Assembly (NCBI RefSeq): GCF_003151255.1
Contig: NZ_CP029481.1
Coordinates: 4,279,001-4,343,000 of the forward strand
Source: Microvirga sp. 17 mud 1-3
GTDB lineage: Bacteria > Pseudomonadota > Alphaproteobacteria > Rhizobiales > Beijerinckiaceae
DNA length: 64,000 nt
Direction of reading: 5' to 3'
A program made the position numbers and the translations under genes. Positions 1 to 9,578 of the stretch are shown here, in pieces; position 1 is the stretch's first letter; each line of letters opens with the position of its first letter. Below the pieces are notes generated by a model, which worked only from the letters and a program-made list of their open reading frames with translations, was not told the DNA's origin and searched no databases.

Positions 1-1
1 C

Positions 2-700
2 GCGACCCGCAAGCGCGGCCCCGTCCGGGCCCGCAACGCGGCGCAGAACGCCTATATCAAGGCCCTCAAGCAGCACGAACTCGTCTTCGCCGAGGGACCG
101 GCCGGTACCGGCAAGACTTGGCTCGCGGTGGGCTATGCGGTCTCGCTCCTGGAGCAGGGCCAGGCCGACCGCCTGATCCTGTCCCGCCCGGCCGTGGAGG
201 CCGGGGAGCGGCTCGGCTTCCTGCCGGGCGACATGCGCGAGAAGGTCGATCCTTATCTGCGGCCCATCTACGACGCCCTCTACGACTTCATGGAGGCGCG
301 GCATGTGGACCGGGGGCTCCAGACCGGCATGATCGAGATCGCGCCGCTCGCCTTCATGCGCGGCCGCACCCTCACCAACGCGGTGGTGCTCCTCGACGAG
401 GCGCAGAACACCACCACCATGCAGATGAAGATGTTCCTCACCCGCCTCGGCGAGGGCTCCCGGATGATCATCACGGGCGACCCGACCCAGATCGACCTGC
501 CGCCGGGCCAGAAATCCGGCCTCGTGGAGGCGGTCCGGATCCTGGAGGGAACCGAGGGCATCGCCCGCGTCACCTTCAAGGAGCAGGACGTGGTCCGTCA
601 CGACCTGGTTCGCCGCATCGTCACCGCCTACGACGCGGATGCCCGTCGGCACCAGGACGAGCCGGGCAGCGAGCCCTTCCGCCGGGAGCGCCGGCCGTGA
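2..700 (+). CDS. phoH: PhoH-like ATPase (5' end outside window)
   Basis: The reading frame is open from base 2, so the N-terminus lies upstream of the window. The Walker A motif GPAGTGKT is encoded at about 95-118 and the Walker B motif VVLLDEAQN at about 385-411. [10 protein letters not shown] and the [17 protein letters not shown] block are hallmarks of the PhoH/YbeZ family of cytoplasmic P-loop ATPases, thought to act in RNA metabolism with YbeY. Its stop overlaps the ybeY start (GTGA), so the two are translationally coupled, the usual arrangement in proteobacteria. The C-terminal 20 residues are charged and variable. Confidence 0.95.
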   Translation, partial: ATRKRGPVRARNAAQNAYIKALKQHELVFAEGPAGTGKTWLAVGYAVSLLEQGQADRLILSRPAVEAGERLGFLPGDMREKVDPYLRPIYDALYDFMEARHVDRGLQTGMIEIAPLAFMRGRTLTNAVVLLDEAQNTTTMQMKMFLTRLGEGSRMIITGDPTQIDLPPGQKSGLVEAVRILEGTEGIARVTFKEQDVVRHDLVRRIVTAYDADARRHQDEPGSEPFRRERRP

Positions 701-1173
701 TCGCGCTCGACACCGTGACGGAGGCGGGGAGCTGGGACGGCCTGCCGGACGCGGAGGCCCTCGCCCAGCGCGCCGCCGAGGCTGCCGCAGCGGTGGCCGA
801 TGGTGCGGAAGAGGACCTGGAGGTGAGCGTCATGCTTACCGACGACGAGAGCATCCGCACCCTGAACCGGCAGTGGCGCGGAAAGGACAAGCCGACCAAC
901 GTCCTGTCCTTTCCGGCCCCGGAGCAGCCGGGCCTCGAAGGCCCTCGCCATCTGGGCGATATTGCATTAGCCTATGAGACGTTGGTTCGCGAAGCCGAGG
1001 AGGAATCCAAGCCTCTCGCGGACCACTTTGCCCATCTGGTCGTCCACGGCGTCCTGCATCTTCTCGGCTACGATCACGAGACCGACGAAGAGGCGGACGT
1101 CATGGAAGCTTTGGAGGTAAAGGCGCTTGCCGGCCTTGGCATCGCTGATCCCTATCGCGATATGGCAGCTTGA
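697..1173 (+). CDS. ybeY: Endoribonuclease YbeY, rRNA maturation factor
   Basis: YbeY is a single-strand RNase needed for 16S rRNA 3'-end maturation and ribosome quality control. The protein is 158 residues with the zinc-binding motif [11 protein letters not shown] near the C-terminus and the NVLSFP segment typical of the family. The frame is open much further upstream, but only the GTG at 697 gives a normal family length and overlaps the phoH stop by four bases, so I chose it. The upstream extension is a shadow of phoH. Confidence 0.93.
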   Translation: MIALDTVTEAGSWDGLPDAEALAQRAAEAAAAVADGAEEDLEVSVMLTDDESIRTLNRQWRGKDKPTNVLSFPAPEQPGLEGPRHLGDIALAYETLVREAEEESKPLADHFAHLVVHGVLHLLGYDHETDEEADVMEALEVKALAGLGIADPYRDMAA

Positions 1174-1205
1174 ACGCCAGAACGTTCGGCTGAAACTCAC
1201 ACACA

Positions 1206-2231
1206 ATGAACGAAGATCGAAGTCGTAACGACCGCCCCGCCCGGACCCCTCCGGACCCCGACGGCTTACGCGAGCATTGGTACGACCGGGTCCTGACCCG
1301 CCTCGGCCTCAAATCCCGTGATTCCATCCGCCACGACCTCGAGGATGCCCTAGCGGAAACCGTCGAGGACACGGACTTCTCGCCCCAGGAGCGGGCGATG
1401 CTCAAGAACGTGCTCGGCTTCCACCGCATCCGCGTCGACGACGTGATGGTGCCCCGGGCCGACATCGTGGCGGTCTCGGCCGAGACCAGTCTCGGCGACC
1501 TGCTCAGCCTCTTCCGGACCGCCGGCCATTCGCGCCTCCCGGTCTATGGCGAGACCCTCGACGACCCGAAGGGGATGGTCCACATCCGCGACTTCCTGGA
1601 TTTCATCGCCATGCGGGCCGATACCGGCAACGGGCGCCCGCAGGAGGACCAGGACGGCAGCCCCCCGCCCGGACCCAGCCTGGGCCAGGTCGACTTCACC
1701 ATGACGCTGGCCTCCGCCCAGATCCTGCGCCCCGTGCTGTTCGTGCCGCGCTCCATGCCGGCCATCGACCTCCTGGTCAGGATGCAGGCGACCCGCACCC
1801 ACATGGCCCTCGTCATCGACGAGTATGGCGGCACCGACGGCCTCGTCTCCATCGAGGACCTGGTCGAGATGGTGGTGGGCGACATCGAGGACGAGCATGA
1901 CGACGCGGCCGTCGTGGCGGTGGTGCCGAGCTCCGACGGCACCTTCGTCGCCGACGCGCGGGCGAGCCTCGACGAGATCAAGGAGACCCTCGGGGTCGAC
2001 CTCACCGAGGAGGAAGGCGCGGAGGATGTCGACACCATCGGCGGCTTCATCGTGACCCTGGCCGGGCGGGTGCCGTCCCGCAACGAGTTGATCGAGGGGC
2101 CCGAGAACCTGGAATTCGAGGTGCTCGACGCCGATCCCCGCCGGGTGAAGCGCCTGCGCATCCATCGCCGCAGCGCGGTCCCGGTGGCGGCGAACGGCGC
2201 CCTGCCGCCCGAGAGCACCGCCGCCGAATGA
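1206..2231 (+). CDS. CBS-domain hemolysin/CorC-family protein
   Basis: The 341-residue protein has two CBS domains (about residues 78-140, with VMVPRADI, and 170-230, with [17 protein letters not shown]) followed by a CorC/HlyC transporter-associated domain (about 240-320). It has no N-terminal DUF21 membrane domain, so it matches the soluble CorC/YbeX type, linked in enterics to magnesium/cobalt efflux and found next to ybeY and lnt. The older name hemolysin (TlyC) is historical. The stop overlaps the lnt start (ATGA at 2228-2231), so the two are co-translated. The N-terminal 40 residues and the C-terminal tail are charged and poorly conserved. Confidence 0.9.
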   Translation: MNEDRSRNDRPARTPPDPDGLREHWYDRVLTRLGLKSRDSIRHDLEDALAETVEDTDFSPQERAMLKNVLGFHRIRVDDVMVPRADIVAVSAETSLGDLLSLFRTAGHSRLPVYGETLDDPKGMVHIRDFLDFIAMRADTGNGRPQEDQDGSPPPGPSLGQVDFTMTLASAQILRPVLFVPRSMPAIDLLVRMQATRTHMALVIDEYGGTDGLVSIEDLVEMVVGDIEDEHDDAAVVAVVPSSDGTFVADARASLDEIKETLGVDLTEEEGAEDVDTIGGFIVTLAGRVPSRNELIEGPENLEFEVLDADPRRVKRLRIHRRSAVPVAANGALPPESTAAE

Positions 2232-3823
2232 AAACCCTCTCCCAGCGCGCCGCCCTGGCGACCGGGTGGCGCCGCGGCCTTGTGGCTGTGGCGTCCGGGG
2301 CCGTCGGGGCCCTCGCGATGCCGCCCTTCGGCGCCCTCCCGGCCCTTTTCCTGTCCCTGACCCCTGCGCTCTGGCTCATCGACGGCTCGGTCCGGGACAC
2401 GCGCCGGGAAAGCCTGAAGGCCGCGACCCTCGCGGGCTGGCTCTGGGGCTTCGGCTATTTCGTCGCCGGGCTGTGGTGGCTCGGCGCGGCCTTCCTGGTG
2501 GAGGCGGACCAGTTCGCCTGGGCCCTGCCCTTCGGGGTCCTGGGCCTGCCGGCCCTGCTCGCCTTCTTCCCGGCCTTCGGCTTCGCGCTCGCCCGCCTCC
2601 TCTGGTCGTCGGGCCCTGGGCGCCTCTGCGCCTTCGCGTTCGCGCTCACGGTGAGCGAGTGGCTGCGCGGCCACCTCTTCACGGGCTTTCCCTGGAACAC
2701 CCTCGGCATGGCGCTCGGCCAGAACCCCTGGCTGATGCAGAGCGCCTCCCTCGTCGGCCTCTACGGGCTGACCGTGCTGGCCGTCCTCATCGGCGCGGCG
2801 CCGGCCCTCCTCGCATCCGACCGCCCGGCGCGGGAACGTTGGGCCGCGCCTGTCCTGGCAGCCGCGCTCCTCGCCCTCATGGCCGGCTTCGGCGCCTGGC
2901 GGATGCCGGACGCCCCCCTCCCCCCGGTCTCCGGGGTGCGCCTGCGCCTGATGCAGCCGAATCTGCCGCAGGATGCCAAGTTCCACCCGGGCAACCGGGA
3001 GGCGATCATGCGCCGCTACCTGACCCTCAGCGCCGCCGCGCCCCAGGAAAGCGGCCGGGATCCGACGCATATCATCTGGCCCGAATCGGCCTTCCCGTTC
3101 CTGCTCCACCGCAGCCCGGCCCAGCTCAACCAGATCGCCACCCTGCTCGCGCCCGGCACTCATCTCGTCACCGGTGCGGCCCGCATGGACGATCCGCTGC
3201 CGGGCGAGGAGGTGGGCAAGTTCTTCAACGCCATCCAGGTGATCGACGACCGCGGCACGATCCTTGGTTCCTACGACAAGGTCCATCTGGTCCCATTCGG
3301 CGAATATGTTCCGGCCTTCCTCGACACCCTGATCCGGGCCATGGGCCTGCGCCAGTTCGTCCATATTCCCGGCGGATTCGAGCCGAGCGCGCGGCGTACG
3401 ACCCTGGCCGTGCCGGGCCTGCCGCCGGTGGCTGCGACAATCTGCTACGAGGCCATCTTCCCGGGCGAATTCATGCCCGAGGGGCCCCGCCCACAGCTCA
3501 TTTTGAACGTGACCAACGATGCCTGGTTCGGCAACACCCCGGGGCCCTACCAGCACTTCGCCCAGGCCCGCCTGCGCAGTGTCGAGGAGGGACTGCCCCT
3601 CGTACGCGACGCCAATACGGGGATCTCGGCCGTGGTCGATCCTTACGGGCGCGTGATCGCGAGCCTGCCGCTCGGAGGCGAGGGCGTGCTCGATGCGGAC
3701 TTGCCGCCCGCGATCCCGCCGCCGTTCCAGGCGCGCGTCGGAACGTTTGTTTTGACTGCCATGCTTCTGATCTGCTTAATGGCGGCGATGGCGCATCGGA
3801 GACGGCGCGTTCTGCCGTCGTGA
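2228..3823 (+). CDS. lnt: Apolipoprotein N-acyltransferase
   Basis: Lnt transfers an acyl chain from phospholipid to the N-terminal cysteine of apolipoproteins in the inner membrane, the last step of lipoprotein maturation. The 531-residue protein has about 200 residues of N-terminal membrane helices, then a nitrilase-fold periplasmic domain. The catalytic triad is visible: Glu286 in [10 protein letters not shown], Lys351 in [14 protein letters not shown] and Cys406 in [22 protein letters not shown] and the C-terminal helix are also present. It overlaps corC by four bases. Confidence 0.97.
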   Translation: MKTLSQRAALATGWRRGLVAVASGAVGALAMPPFGALPALFLSLTPALWLIDGSVRDTRRESLKAATLAGWLWGFGYFVAGLWWLGAAFLVEADQFAWALPFGVLGLPALLAFFPAFGFALARLLWSSGPGRLCAFAFALTVSEWLRGHLFTGFPWNTLGMALGQNPWLMQSASLVGLYGLTVLAVLIGAAPALLASDRPARERWAAPVLAAALLALMAGFGAWRMPDAPLPPVSGVRLRLMQPNLPQDAKFHPGNREAIMRRYLTLSAAAPQESGRDPTHIIWPESAFPFLLHRSPAQLNQIATLLAPGTHLVTGAARMDDPLPGEEVGKFFNAIQVIDDRGTILGSYDKVHLVPFGEYVPAFLDTLIRAMGLRQFVHIPGGFEPSARRTTLAVPGLPPVAATICYEAIFPGEFMPEGPRPQLILNVTNDAWFGNTPGPYQHFAQARLRSVEEGLPLVRDANTGISAVVDPYGRVIASLPLGGEGVLDADLPPAIPPPFQARVGTFVLTAMLLICLMAAMAHRRRRVLPS

Positions 3824-3866
3824 ATCACTTATTGTCCTAAAGGAATTGGCGAGGAAGCGTGTTCTG

Positions 3867-4280
3867 ATGAAGAAGTCGACCGGCTCCATCGATAAGGAAA
3901 TCGGAAGCAGGGTGCGCATGCGCCGGGTTTCGGTCGGCATGAGCCAGGAGAAGCTCGGCGACATGCTCGGCCTGACCTTTCAGCAGGTCCAGAAATACGA
4001 GAAGGGCACCAACCGCATCAGCGTGAGCCGTCTCGTGGACATCGCCAAGATCCTGGGCGTCGACATCCATTTCTTCTTCAACGGCATCAAGAGCGGCAAG
4101 GACGATGCCGGTTTCGCCGAGGAGGAGGGCTCGCCCTACATCTCCGAGGTCATGTCCACGCCGGAGGGCCTCCAGCTCATCCGCACCTTCACGGCGATCC
4201 GGAATCCCAAGATCCGCAAGAGCATCGTCCAGCTCGTCTCCGTCCTTGCCGCGCAGGACGACGAGGAGCGTTCGTCGTAA
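3867..4280 (+). CDS. XRE-family helix-turn-helix regulator (PraR-like?)
   Basis: A 137-residue protein with a Cro/C1-type HTH at about residues 8-65 (GSRVRMRR, MSQEKLGDMLGLTFQQVQKYEKG) and a helical tail. ATG 3867 is preferred over the in-frame TTG at 3846: it has a GAGGAA ribosome site at 3851-3856 and gives the usual family N-terminus. XRE proteins of this type lie between lnt and metK in many Rhizobiales. The family includes PraR-like repressors of surface and biofilm genes, but that link is inferred from sequence style and position only. The stop lies within a short hairpin (see 4268-4292). Confidence 0.88.
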   Translation: MKKSTGSIDKEIGSRVRMRRVSVGMSQEKLGDMLGLTFQQVQKYEKGTNRISVSRLVDIAKILGVDIHFFFNGIKSGKDDAGFAEEEGSPYISEVMSTPEGLQLIRTFTAIRNPKIRKSIVQLVSVLAAQDDEERSS

Positions 4281-4292
4281 CGAACGCGTTCG
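4268..4292 (+). other. Inverted repeats at the xre stop / metK leader
   Basis: GCGTTCG (4268-4274) can pair with CGAACGC (4281-4287) around the xre stop codon. The same right arm is part of a perfect 12-base palindrome CGAACGCGTTCG (4281-4292). There is no T-tract, so it is not an obvious terminator. The palindrome could be an operator or a processing site ahead of metK. The remaining metK leader (4293-4381) shows no SAM riboswitch I could recognise. Confidence 0.35.
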
Positions 4293-4381
4293 CTTGACCT
4301 TTCCACGGGTCTGCGGCATGACCATGCCCGAAAGCCTGTGGCTGCGGGCTGCATTTTCATTTCCGCGAAGGGGCGAACGTC

Positions 4382-5560
4382 GTGCGGCGGTCAAGCTATC
4401 TTTTCACCAGTGAGTCGGTGTCCGAGGGCCATCCTGACAAGGTCTGCGACCGGATCTCGGACGCGGTCGTCGACGCCTATCTCGCGGCCGAGCCCGAGGC
4501 CCGCGTGGCCTGCGAGACGCTCGCCACCACCAACCGGGTCGTCATCGCCGGCGAAGTCCGCGGTCCCGAATCGATCACCAAGGACCGGATCGTCGAGCTC
4601 GCCCGCGACGCGATCAAGGATATCGGCTACGAGCAGGACGGCTTCCACTGGAAGAACGCGGACGTCTCGGTCTATCTCCATGCCCAGTCGGCCCATATCG
4701 CCCAAGGCGTGGACGCAGCCGGCAACAAGGACGAGGGCGCGGGCGACCAGGGCATCATGTTCGGCTATGCCTGCGACGAGACCCCCGAGCTCATGCCGGC
4801 CCCGATCTTCTATGCCCACAAGATCCTCGAGGACCTGACCCACGCCCGCAAGACCAAGGCCAACGGCGCCGCCGTCCTGGGCCCGGACGCCAAGAGCCAG
4901 GTCACGGTGAAGTACCAGAACGGCAAGCCGGTCGGCGTGACCCAGATCGTGCTTTCGACCCAGCACCTGGACGAGAACCTGTCCTCGGACGACGTGCGCG
5001 AGATCGTCGAGCCCTATATCCGCAAGACTCTTCCGGCCGGCTGGGTATCGCCTGAGACGATCTGGCACGTGAACCCCACGGGCAAGTTCGTGATCGGCGG
5101 TCCGGACGGCGATTGCGGCCTCACGGGCCGCAAGATCATCGTCGACACCTATGGCGGCGCGGCCCCCCATGGCGGCGGCGCCTTCTCGGGCAAGGACCCG
5201 ACAAAGGTCGACCGCTCGGCCGCCTATGCGGCCCGCTACCTTGCCAAGAACGTGGTGGCCGCGGGCCTCGCCGGACGCTGCACCCTGCAGCTCTCCTACG
5301 CGATCGGCGTCGCCAAGCCCCTGTCGATCTACGTGGACCTGCACGGGACCGGCACGGTGGATGAGGGCAAGCTCGAGCAGGTCCTCATGGACGCCATGGA
5401 CCTCTCGCCGCGCGGCATCCGGACCCATCTCGGCCTCAACCGGCCGATCTATGCCCGCACCTCGGCCTACGGTCATTTCGGCCGCAAGCCCGATGCCGAT
5501 GGCGGCTTCTCGTGGGAGCGGACGGATCTCGCCGAATCCCTGAAATCCGCGCTCGCCTGA
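4382..5560 (+). CDS. metK: S-adenosylmethionine synthetase
   Basis: MetK makes S-adenosylmethionine from methionine and ATP in the cytoplasm. The 392-residue protein begins with the canonical [21 protein letters not shown] (GHPDK carries the ATP-binding His). It also contains [15 protein letters not shown] and the metal- and phosphate-binding [16 protein letters not shown]. The start is GTG at 4382, with AAGGGG about 10 bases upstream. An ATG does not occur nearby in frame, and GTG gives the normal N-terminus. trmB, a SAM user, follows after 4 bases. Confidence 0.97.
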   Translation: MRRSSYLFTSESVSEGHPDKVCDRISDAVVDAYLAAEPEARVACETLATTNRVVIAGEVRGPESITKDRIVELARDAIKDIGYEQDGFHWKNADVSVYLHAQSAHIAQGVDAAGNKDEGAGDQGIMFGYACDETPELMPAPIFYAHKILEDLTHARKTKANGAAVLGPDAKSQVTVKYQNGKPVGVTQIVLSTQHLDENLSSDDVREIVEPYIRKTLPAGWVSPETIWHVNPTGKFVIGGPDGDCGLTGRKIIVDTYGGAAPHGGGAFSGKDPTKVDRSAAYAARYLAKNVVAAGLAGRCTLQLSYAIGVAKPLSIYVDLHGTGTVDEGKLEQVLMDAMDLSPRGIRTHLGLNRPIYARTSAYGHFGRKPDADGGFSWERTDLAESLKSALA

Positions 5561-5564
5561 TCCC

Positions 5565-6245
5565 ATGGAAGACGCCTCCGAACGGGCCGGCGCCTTCTTC
5601 GGGCGCCGGAAGGGAAAGAGGCTTCGCGCCGGCCAGGACGACCTAGTCCGCACCCTCCTGCCCGCCCTGCGCGTGACGCCCGGCGTCGCGCCGGAGGCCC
5701 AGTTTCCCCGTCCCGGCCGGGAGACCTGGCTCGAAATCGGCTTCGGCGGCGGCGAGCATCTCGCCGCCCAGGCCCGGGCTCATCCGGACATCAACATCAT
5801 CGGCTGCGAGCCCTTCGTGAACGGCATGGCGAAGCTCCTTGCCGTCGTCGATCACGAAAAGCTCGACAATGTGCGGATCTGGGACGAGGACGTGACGGAC
5901 CTCCTGCCCCACCTGCCCGATGCCTGCCTCGACCGGGTCTACATCCTCTATCCCGATCCATGGCCCAAGCGCCGCCAGCGCAAGCGCCGCCTCGTCTCGG
6001 ACGAGACCCTGAAGGCGCTCGCCCGCCTGATGAAGCCTGGCGCCGAGCTGCGCTTCGCCAGCGACATCGACAATTACATCGGCTGGGTGCTGGCCCGAAT
6101 CCTGCGCTCGCCCGATTTCCGCTGGGAAGCGACGGGCCCGGACGACTGGCGCAAGCCTTATGAGGGCTGGCCCGGCACCCGCTATGAGGCCAAGGCGATC
6201 CGCGAGGGCCGCGTGCCGAGCTACCTGCGCATCGTGCGGGTGTAA
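5565..6245 (+). CDS. trmB: tRNA (guanine-N7-)-methyltransferase
   Basis: TrmB methylates G46 of tRNA variable loops using SAM. The 226-residue protein shows the SAM-binding motif EIGFGGGEHL (about residues 55-64), the family signature YPDPWPKRRQRKRRLV and the C-terminal GWPGTRYEAKAIREGR. It starts 4 bases after metK and is probably co-transcribed with it, pairing SAM synthesis with a methyltransferase. It is followed by a palindromic repeat rather than another gene. Confidence 0.95.
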   Translation: MEDASERAGAFFGRRKGKRLRAGQDDLVRTLLPALRVTPGVAPEAQFPRPGRETWLEIGFGGGEHLAAQARAHPDINIIGCEPFVNGMAKLLAVVDHEKLDNVRIWDEDVTDLLPHLPDACLDRVYILYPDPWPKRRQRKRRLVSDETLKALARLMKPGAELRFASDIDNYIGWVLARILRSPDFRWEATGPDDWRKPYEGWPGTRYEAKAIREGRVPSYLRIVRV

Positions 6246-6270
6246 CCGCACCTGTTATTCAGGCATCCTC

Positions 6271-6448
6271 GCCGTTATTCCGGGACACGCCTCGGGCGTG
6301 GGCCCGGAACCCATAACCGCTGAGGGTGCAGGATCACGGGCAGCGGTTATCGCAGCTGCTCCTTCTGAAACATTGGTGGTTATGGGTTCCGGACTTGCCT
6401 GACGGCAATCCGGAATGACAAGGGCGGCACGGGCCCCAGAATAACGGC
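6271..6448 (+). repeat. Dispersed palindromic element, copy A
   Basis: This is the first of three copies (see 13922-14097 and 42575-42723) of a nested palindrome of about 150 bases. Shared parts are an edge resembling TCATTCCGGG, a CCCGGAACCCATAACCGCT block, a central TTCTGAA and a GGTTATGGGTTCCGG block. Here the element is bounded by a perfect outer 10-base inverted repeat GCCGTTATTC (6271-6280) / GAATAACGGC (6439-6448). It lies between trmB and the rimP leader, has no coding potential, and has the same orientation as copy B. Confidence 0.85.
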
Positions 6449-6539
6449 AGTCTCCCAAAACCACGGCCTTCTTGCCATGTCGGCCCGGAATCGCTATATC
6501 TCGTCTGTCAGTTCTGGTTGCAGCGTCAGCTGCTTGTCA

Positions 6540-6569
6540 GAGTGGGCCCCGCCGGGTCCGCTCTTTTTT
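6540..6569 (+). terminator. Intrinsic terminator/attenuator in the rimP leader
   Basis: GAGTGGGCCC (6540-6549) pairs with GGGTCCGCTC (6554-6563) as a 10-base-pair stem with two G-U pairs and a CGCC loop, followed at once by six T residues (6564-6569). It is too far from trmB and too near rimP (ATG 6613) to be a simple trmB terminator. The likely role is attenuation of the rimP-nusA-infB operon; NusA feedback in such leaders is known in other proteobacteria. Confidence 0.85.
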
Positions 6570-6612
6570 ATTGGCTCGCGGCCAGGGCGTAGAGGAAAGA
6601 TTGCAAGGATTC

Positions 6613-7254
6613 ATGGCGAACGATCGCGACAAGCGTCTGGTGACCGAGTCCGGCGTAGCCGCCCGCGTCGCGGCCATCGTCGAGCCGGTGATCGAGGATC
6701 TGGGCTTCAATCTAGTCCGGGTCCGGGTGACCGGCACCAACGGCTGCACGGTGCAGATCATGGCCGAGCGGCCGGACGGCACCATGTCGGTGGACGAGTG
6801 CGAGACCGTGAGCCGGGCCGTTTCGCCGGTTCTCGACCTCGAAGATCCGATCGATCGGGAGTATTATCTCGAAGTCTCGTCTCCGGGAATCGACCGTCCT
6901 CTCGTGCGCGCAAGCGATTTCGAGCGCTGGGCCGGACACGAGGTGAAGATCGAGCTGGCCGTGCCCCTCGAGGGGCGCAAGCGCTTCCGGGGCTTCCTGC
7001 GGGGCGTGGAGAACGGAACGGTCGCGGTCGAGCTGCCGGACGTGAAGGAGGGCGACGAGAGGATCGTCCGCCTGCCGCTCACGGATCTCGGCGAGGCTCA
7101 TCTCGTTTTGACAGACGAGCTCATCCGCGAATCCCTGCGCCGGGGCTCGGCGCCGGCGGCGGAAGACGCCGACGAGACGGATTCAGAGATTTCACAGGCG
7201 GAGCCTGCGCCTCGCTCGCGCGGCCCGCAGAAAAAGACATCGAAGAAGGAGTGA
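6613..7254 (+). CDS. rimP: Ribosome maturation factor RimP
   Basis: RimP assists late assembly of the 30S subunit. The 213-residue protein contains [14 protein letters not shown], the [24 protein letters not shown] segment that marks the family, and a C-terminal Sm-like domain with [18 protein letters not shown]. The frame is open upstream, but ATG 6613 has an AAGGA site at 6606-6610 and lies after the leader terminator. A charged tail of about 40 residues follows the conserved part. The nusA ribosome site overlaps its stop, so this is the first gene of the operon. Confidence 0.95.
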   Translation: MANDRDKRLVTESGVAARVAAIVEPVIEDLGFNLVRVRVTGTNGCTVQIMAERPDGTMSVDECETVSRAVSPVLDLEDPIDREYYLEVSSPGIDRPLVRASDFERWAGHEVKIELAVPLEGRKRFRGFLRGVENGTVAVELPDVKEGDERIVRLPLTDLGEAHLVLTDELIRESLRRGSAPAAEDADETDSEISQAEPAPRSRGPQKKTSKKE

Positions 7255-7259
7255 CCGCG

Positions 7260-8879
7260 ATGGCAGTCAGCGCCAACAGGCTCGAACTCTTGCAGATCGC
7301 CGATGCGGTCGCGCGCGAGAAGGTGATCGACAAGCAGATCGTGCTGGACGCCATGGCGGACGCCATCGCGAAGGCTGCGCGCTCCCGCTACGGCGCCGAG
7401 ACCGACATCCACGCGGAAATCAACCCGAAGACCGGCGAGCTGCGCCTGGCCCGGCACCTGCTGGTGGTGGATGACGGCGCGCTCGAGAACGATTCCCGCG
7501 AGATCACGCTCTCCGAGGCGCGCAGCCGGCACAATCCGGCCGCCCAGGTCGGCGACAGCATCGCCGAGACCCTGCCGCCCTTCGATTTCGGGCGCATCGC
7601 GGCCCAGTCCGCCAAGCAGGTCATCGTCCAGAAGGTGCGCGACGCCGAGCGCGACCGCCAGTACCAGGAATACAAAGACCGCATCGGCGAGGTGGTGAAC
7701 GGCGTCGTCAAGCGTGTCGAATACGGCAACGTGATCGTCGACCTCGGCCGCGGCGAGGCCATCGTGCGCCGGGACGAGCTGATCCCGCGCGAGACCTTCC
7801 GCCCGGGCGACCGGATCCGCGCCTATCTGTTCGACGTGCGCCGGGAGGCCCGCGGGCCGCAGATCTTCCTGTCGCGCACCCATCCGCAATTCATGGCGAA
7901 GCTCTTCGCCCAGGAAGTGCCGGAGATCTACGACGGCATCGTGTCCGTGCAGGCGGTCGCCCGTGATCCGGGCTCCCGCGCCAAGATCGCCGTGACGTCC
8001 CGCGATTCCTCCATCGACCCGGTCGGCGCCTGCGTCGGCATGCGAGGCTCCCGCGTCCAGGCGGTGGTGGGCGAGCTCCAGGGCGAGAAGATCGACATCA
8101 TCCCGTGGTCGCAGGACCAGGCGACCTTCATCGTCAACGCCCTCCAGCCCGCCGAGGTGGTCAAGGTGGTGCTCGACGAGGAGGCCGACCGCATCGAGGT
8201 GGTGGTGCCCGACGACCAGCTGTCGCTGGCCATCGGCCGCCGCGGCCAGAACGTGCGCCTCGCCTCGCAGCTCACCGGCTGGGACATCGACATCCTGACC
8301 GAAGCCGAGGAATCGGAGCGCCGCCAGAAGGAATTCGCCGAGCGCACCGAGCTGTTCATGAACGCCCTCGACGTGGATGAGGTGGTCGGCCAGCTCCTGG
8401 CCTCGGAAGGCTTCCGGTCGGTCGACGAGATCGCCTATGTGGATCTCGGCGAGGTCGCGTCCATCGAGGGCTTCGACGAGGACACGGCCCGGGAGATCCA
8501 GGACCGTGCCCAGGAATACCTGGCTCGCATCGAGGCCGAGAACGAGGCCCGCCGCCAGGAACTCGGCGTCGCCGACGAACTGAAGGAGATCGAAGGCATC
8601 ACCACGGCCATGCTCGTGGCTCTGGGCGAGAACGACATCAAGACGGTCGAGGACCTGGCGGGCTGCGCCACCGACGATCTCGTCGGCTGGACGGAAGGCC
8701 GCGGCCAGGAGGCCACCCGCTATGCGGGAGCGCTCGACGGCTTCGACCTGTCCCGCGCCGAGGCCGAGTCCATGGTCATGGCGGCCCGCGTGAAGGCCGG
8801 ATGGATCGAGGCGCCGGCAGAGCCGGTGGAGACCGAGGGATCGGCCGACGAGGCCGAGACCGAGGCTCAGCCCTCCTGA
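7260..8879 (+). CDS. nusA: Transcription termination/antitermination factor NusA
   Basis: NusA binds RNA polymerase and modulates pausing, termination and rRNA antitermination. ATG 7260 has AGGAG at 7247-7251 and gives a 539-residue protein. Domains in order: polymerase-binding N-terminal domain (1-130), S1 domain ([24 protein letters not shown]), KH1 and KH2 ([21 protein letters not shown] and [16 protein letters not shown]), and two C-terminal acidic helix-hairpin-helix repeats. The in-frame extension upstream of 7260 is a shadow of rimP. Confidence 0.97.
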   Translation: MAVSANRLELLQIADAVAREKVIDKQIVLDAMADAIAKAARSRYGAETDIHAEINPKTGELRLARHLLVVDDGALENDSREITLSEARSRHNPAAQVGDSIAETLPPFDFGRIAAQSAKQVIVQKVRDAERDRQYQEYKDRIGEVVNGVVKRVEYGNVIVDLGRGEAIVRRDELIPRETFRPGDRIRAYLFDVRREARGPQIFLSRTHPQFMAKLFAQEVPEIYDGIVSVQAVARDPGSRAKIAVTSRDSSIDPVGACVGMRGSRVQAVVGELQGEKIDIIPWSQDQATFIVNALQPAEVVKVVLDEEADRIEVVVPDDQLSLAIGRRGQNVRLASQLTGWDIDILTEAEESERRQKEFAERTELFMNALDVDEVVGQLLASEGFRSVDEIAYVDLGEVASIEGFDEDTAREIQDRAQEYLARIEAENEARRQELGVADELKEIEGITTAMLVALGENDIKTVEDLAGCATDDLVGWTEGRGQEATRYAGALDGFDLSRAEAESMVMAARVKAGWIEAPAEPVETEGSADEAETEAQPS

Positions 8880-8910
8880 CACCGGCCATGGGCGAGAGAG
8901 GTCAGTCCCA

Positions 8911-9573
8911 GTGGCGCGGCATGAACCGGAGCGCACCTGCATCGTTACCCGCGCGGTCCACCCGCCGGCGGAGCTGATCCGCTTCGTCCTGGGGCCCGAC
9001 GGCCAAGTCGTGCCCGATCTGCGGCATAAGCTGCCGGGGCGGGGCGTCTGGGTCCTGGCCCGGCAGGACATGGTCGAGGAGGCGGTGAAGCGCCGTCTCT
9101 TCGCCCGGGCCTTCAAGGCCGAGGTCAGGGCGCCCGAGAGCCTCGCGGAGGACATCCGGCAGGCCCTTCGGACGGACATGCGGCAGGGCCTCGCCCTCGC
9201 CAACAAGGCCGGAATGGTCGTTACGGGGTTTCACAAGGTTGAGGCTACCGTCGCCGAAAAGCCTCTCGCGGCCCTTATTCATGCCGCAGAAGCGGCCGAA
9301 GATGGGCGAAGAAAGATCGCGAACCAGTTGCGAAAACGCCTCGGCGACGCAATATCAAGCATTCCGGTCGTCCAAGATCTGTCAAATGACGAATTGGATT
9401 TGGCATTAGGCCGGTCACATGTGATACATGCTGCCCTCGTCGCGGGCGCTGGGAGCGACGGCTTTCTGAACCGCTGGCATCGTTACCGCGCTTATTGCGG
9501 CCTCGATGCCGATCAGGCTGGCCTCGATTTCGAGACCGGCGAACCCACGATTTTGAAACCCGCAGGATATTGA
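8911..9573 (+). CDS. YlxR-family RNA-binding protein (DUF448 plus L7Ae-like)
   Basis: A 220-residue protein whose first 90 residues match the YlxR/DUF448 family (RTCIVTR, ELIRFV, PGRGVWV) and whose middle (about 95-150) resembles L7Ae-type ribosomal proteins ([21 protein letters not shown]). The fusion of the two domains is usual in alphaproteobacteria, whereas Gram-positives keep them as separate genes. The start is GTG 8911, behind GAGAGG at 8895-8900; the nearby ATGs are out of frame. It lies between nusA and infB, as in most bacteria, and probably acts in translation or RNA processing. Its exact role is unknown. Confidence 0.9.
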   Translation: MARHEPERTCIVTRAVHPPAELIRFVLGPDGQVVPDLRHKLPGRGVWVLARQDMVEEAVKRRLFARAFKAEVRAPESLAEDIRQALRTDMRQGLALANKAGMVVTGFHKVEATVAEKPLAALIHAAEAAEDGRRKIANQLRKRLGDAISSIPVVQDLSNDELDLALGRSHVIHAALVAGAGSDGFLNRWHRYRAYCGLDADQAGLDFETGEPTILKPAGY

Positions 9574-9578
9574 GCGGA

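Noticed and set aside
1206..2231. Hemolysin activity suggested by the TlyC family name
   Set aside because: The protein is a soluble CBS/CorC type in a housekeeping cluster; the hemolysin label is historical and not supported by the sequence.
4293..4381. SAM riboswitch upstream of metK
   Set aside because: I looked for SAM-II and SAM/SAH-type features in this leader and found no matching pseudoknot or conserved core.
7098..9206. Very long minus-strand ORF opposite nusA (702 codons)
   Set aside because: It is antisense to nusA, has no recognisable domain, and reads as low-complexity sequence rich in His, Asp and Leu that comes from the GC-rich codon pattern. The same holds for 9636-12560, 15335-17650 and the plus-strand 56559-58607.
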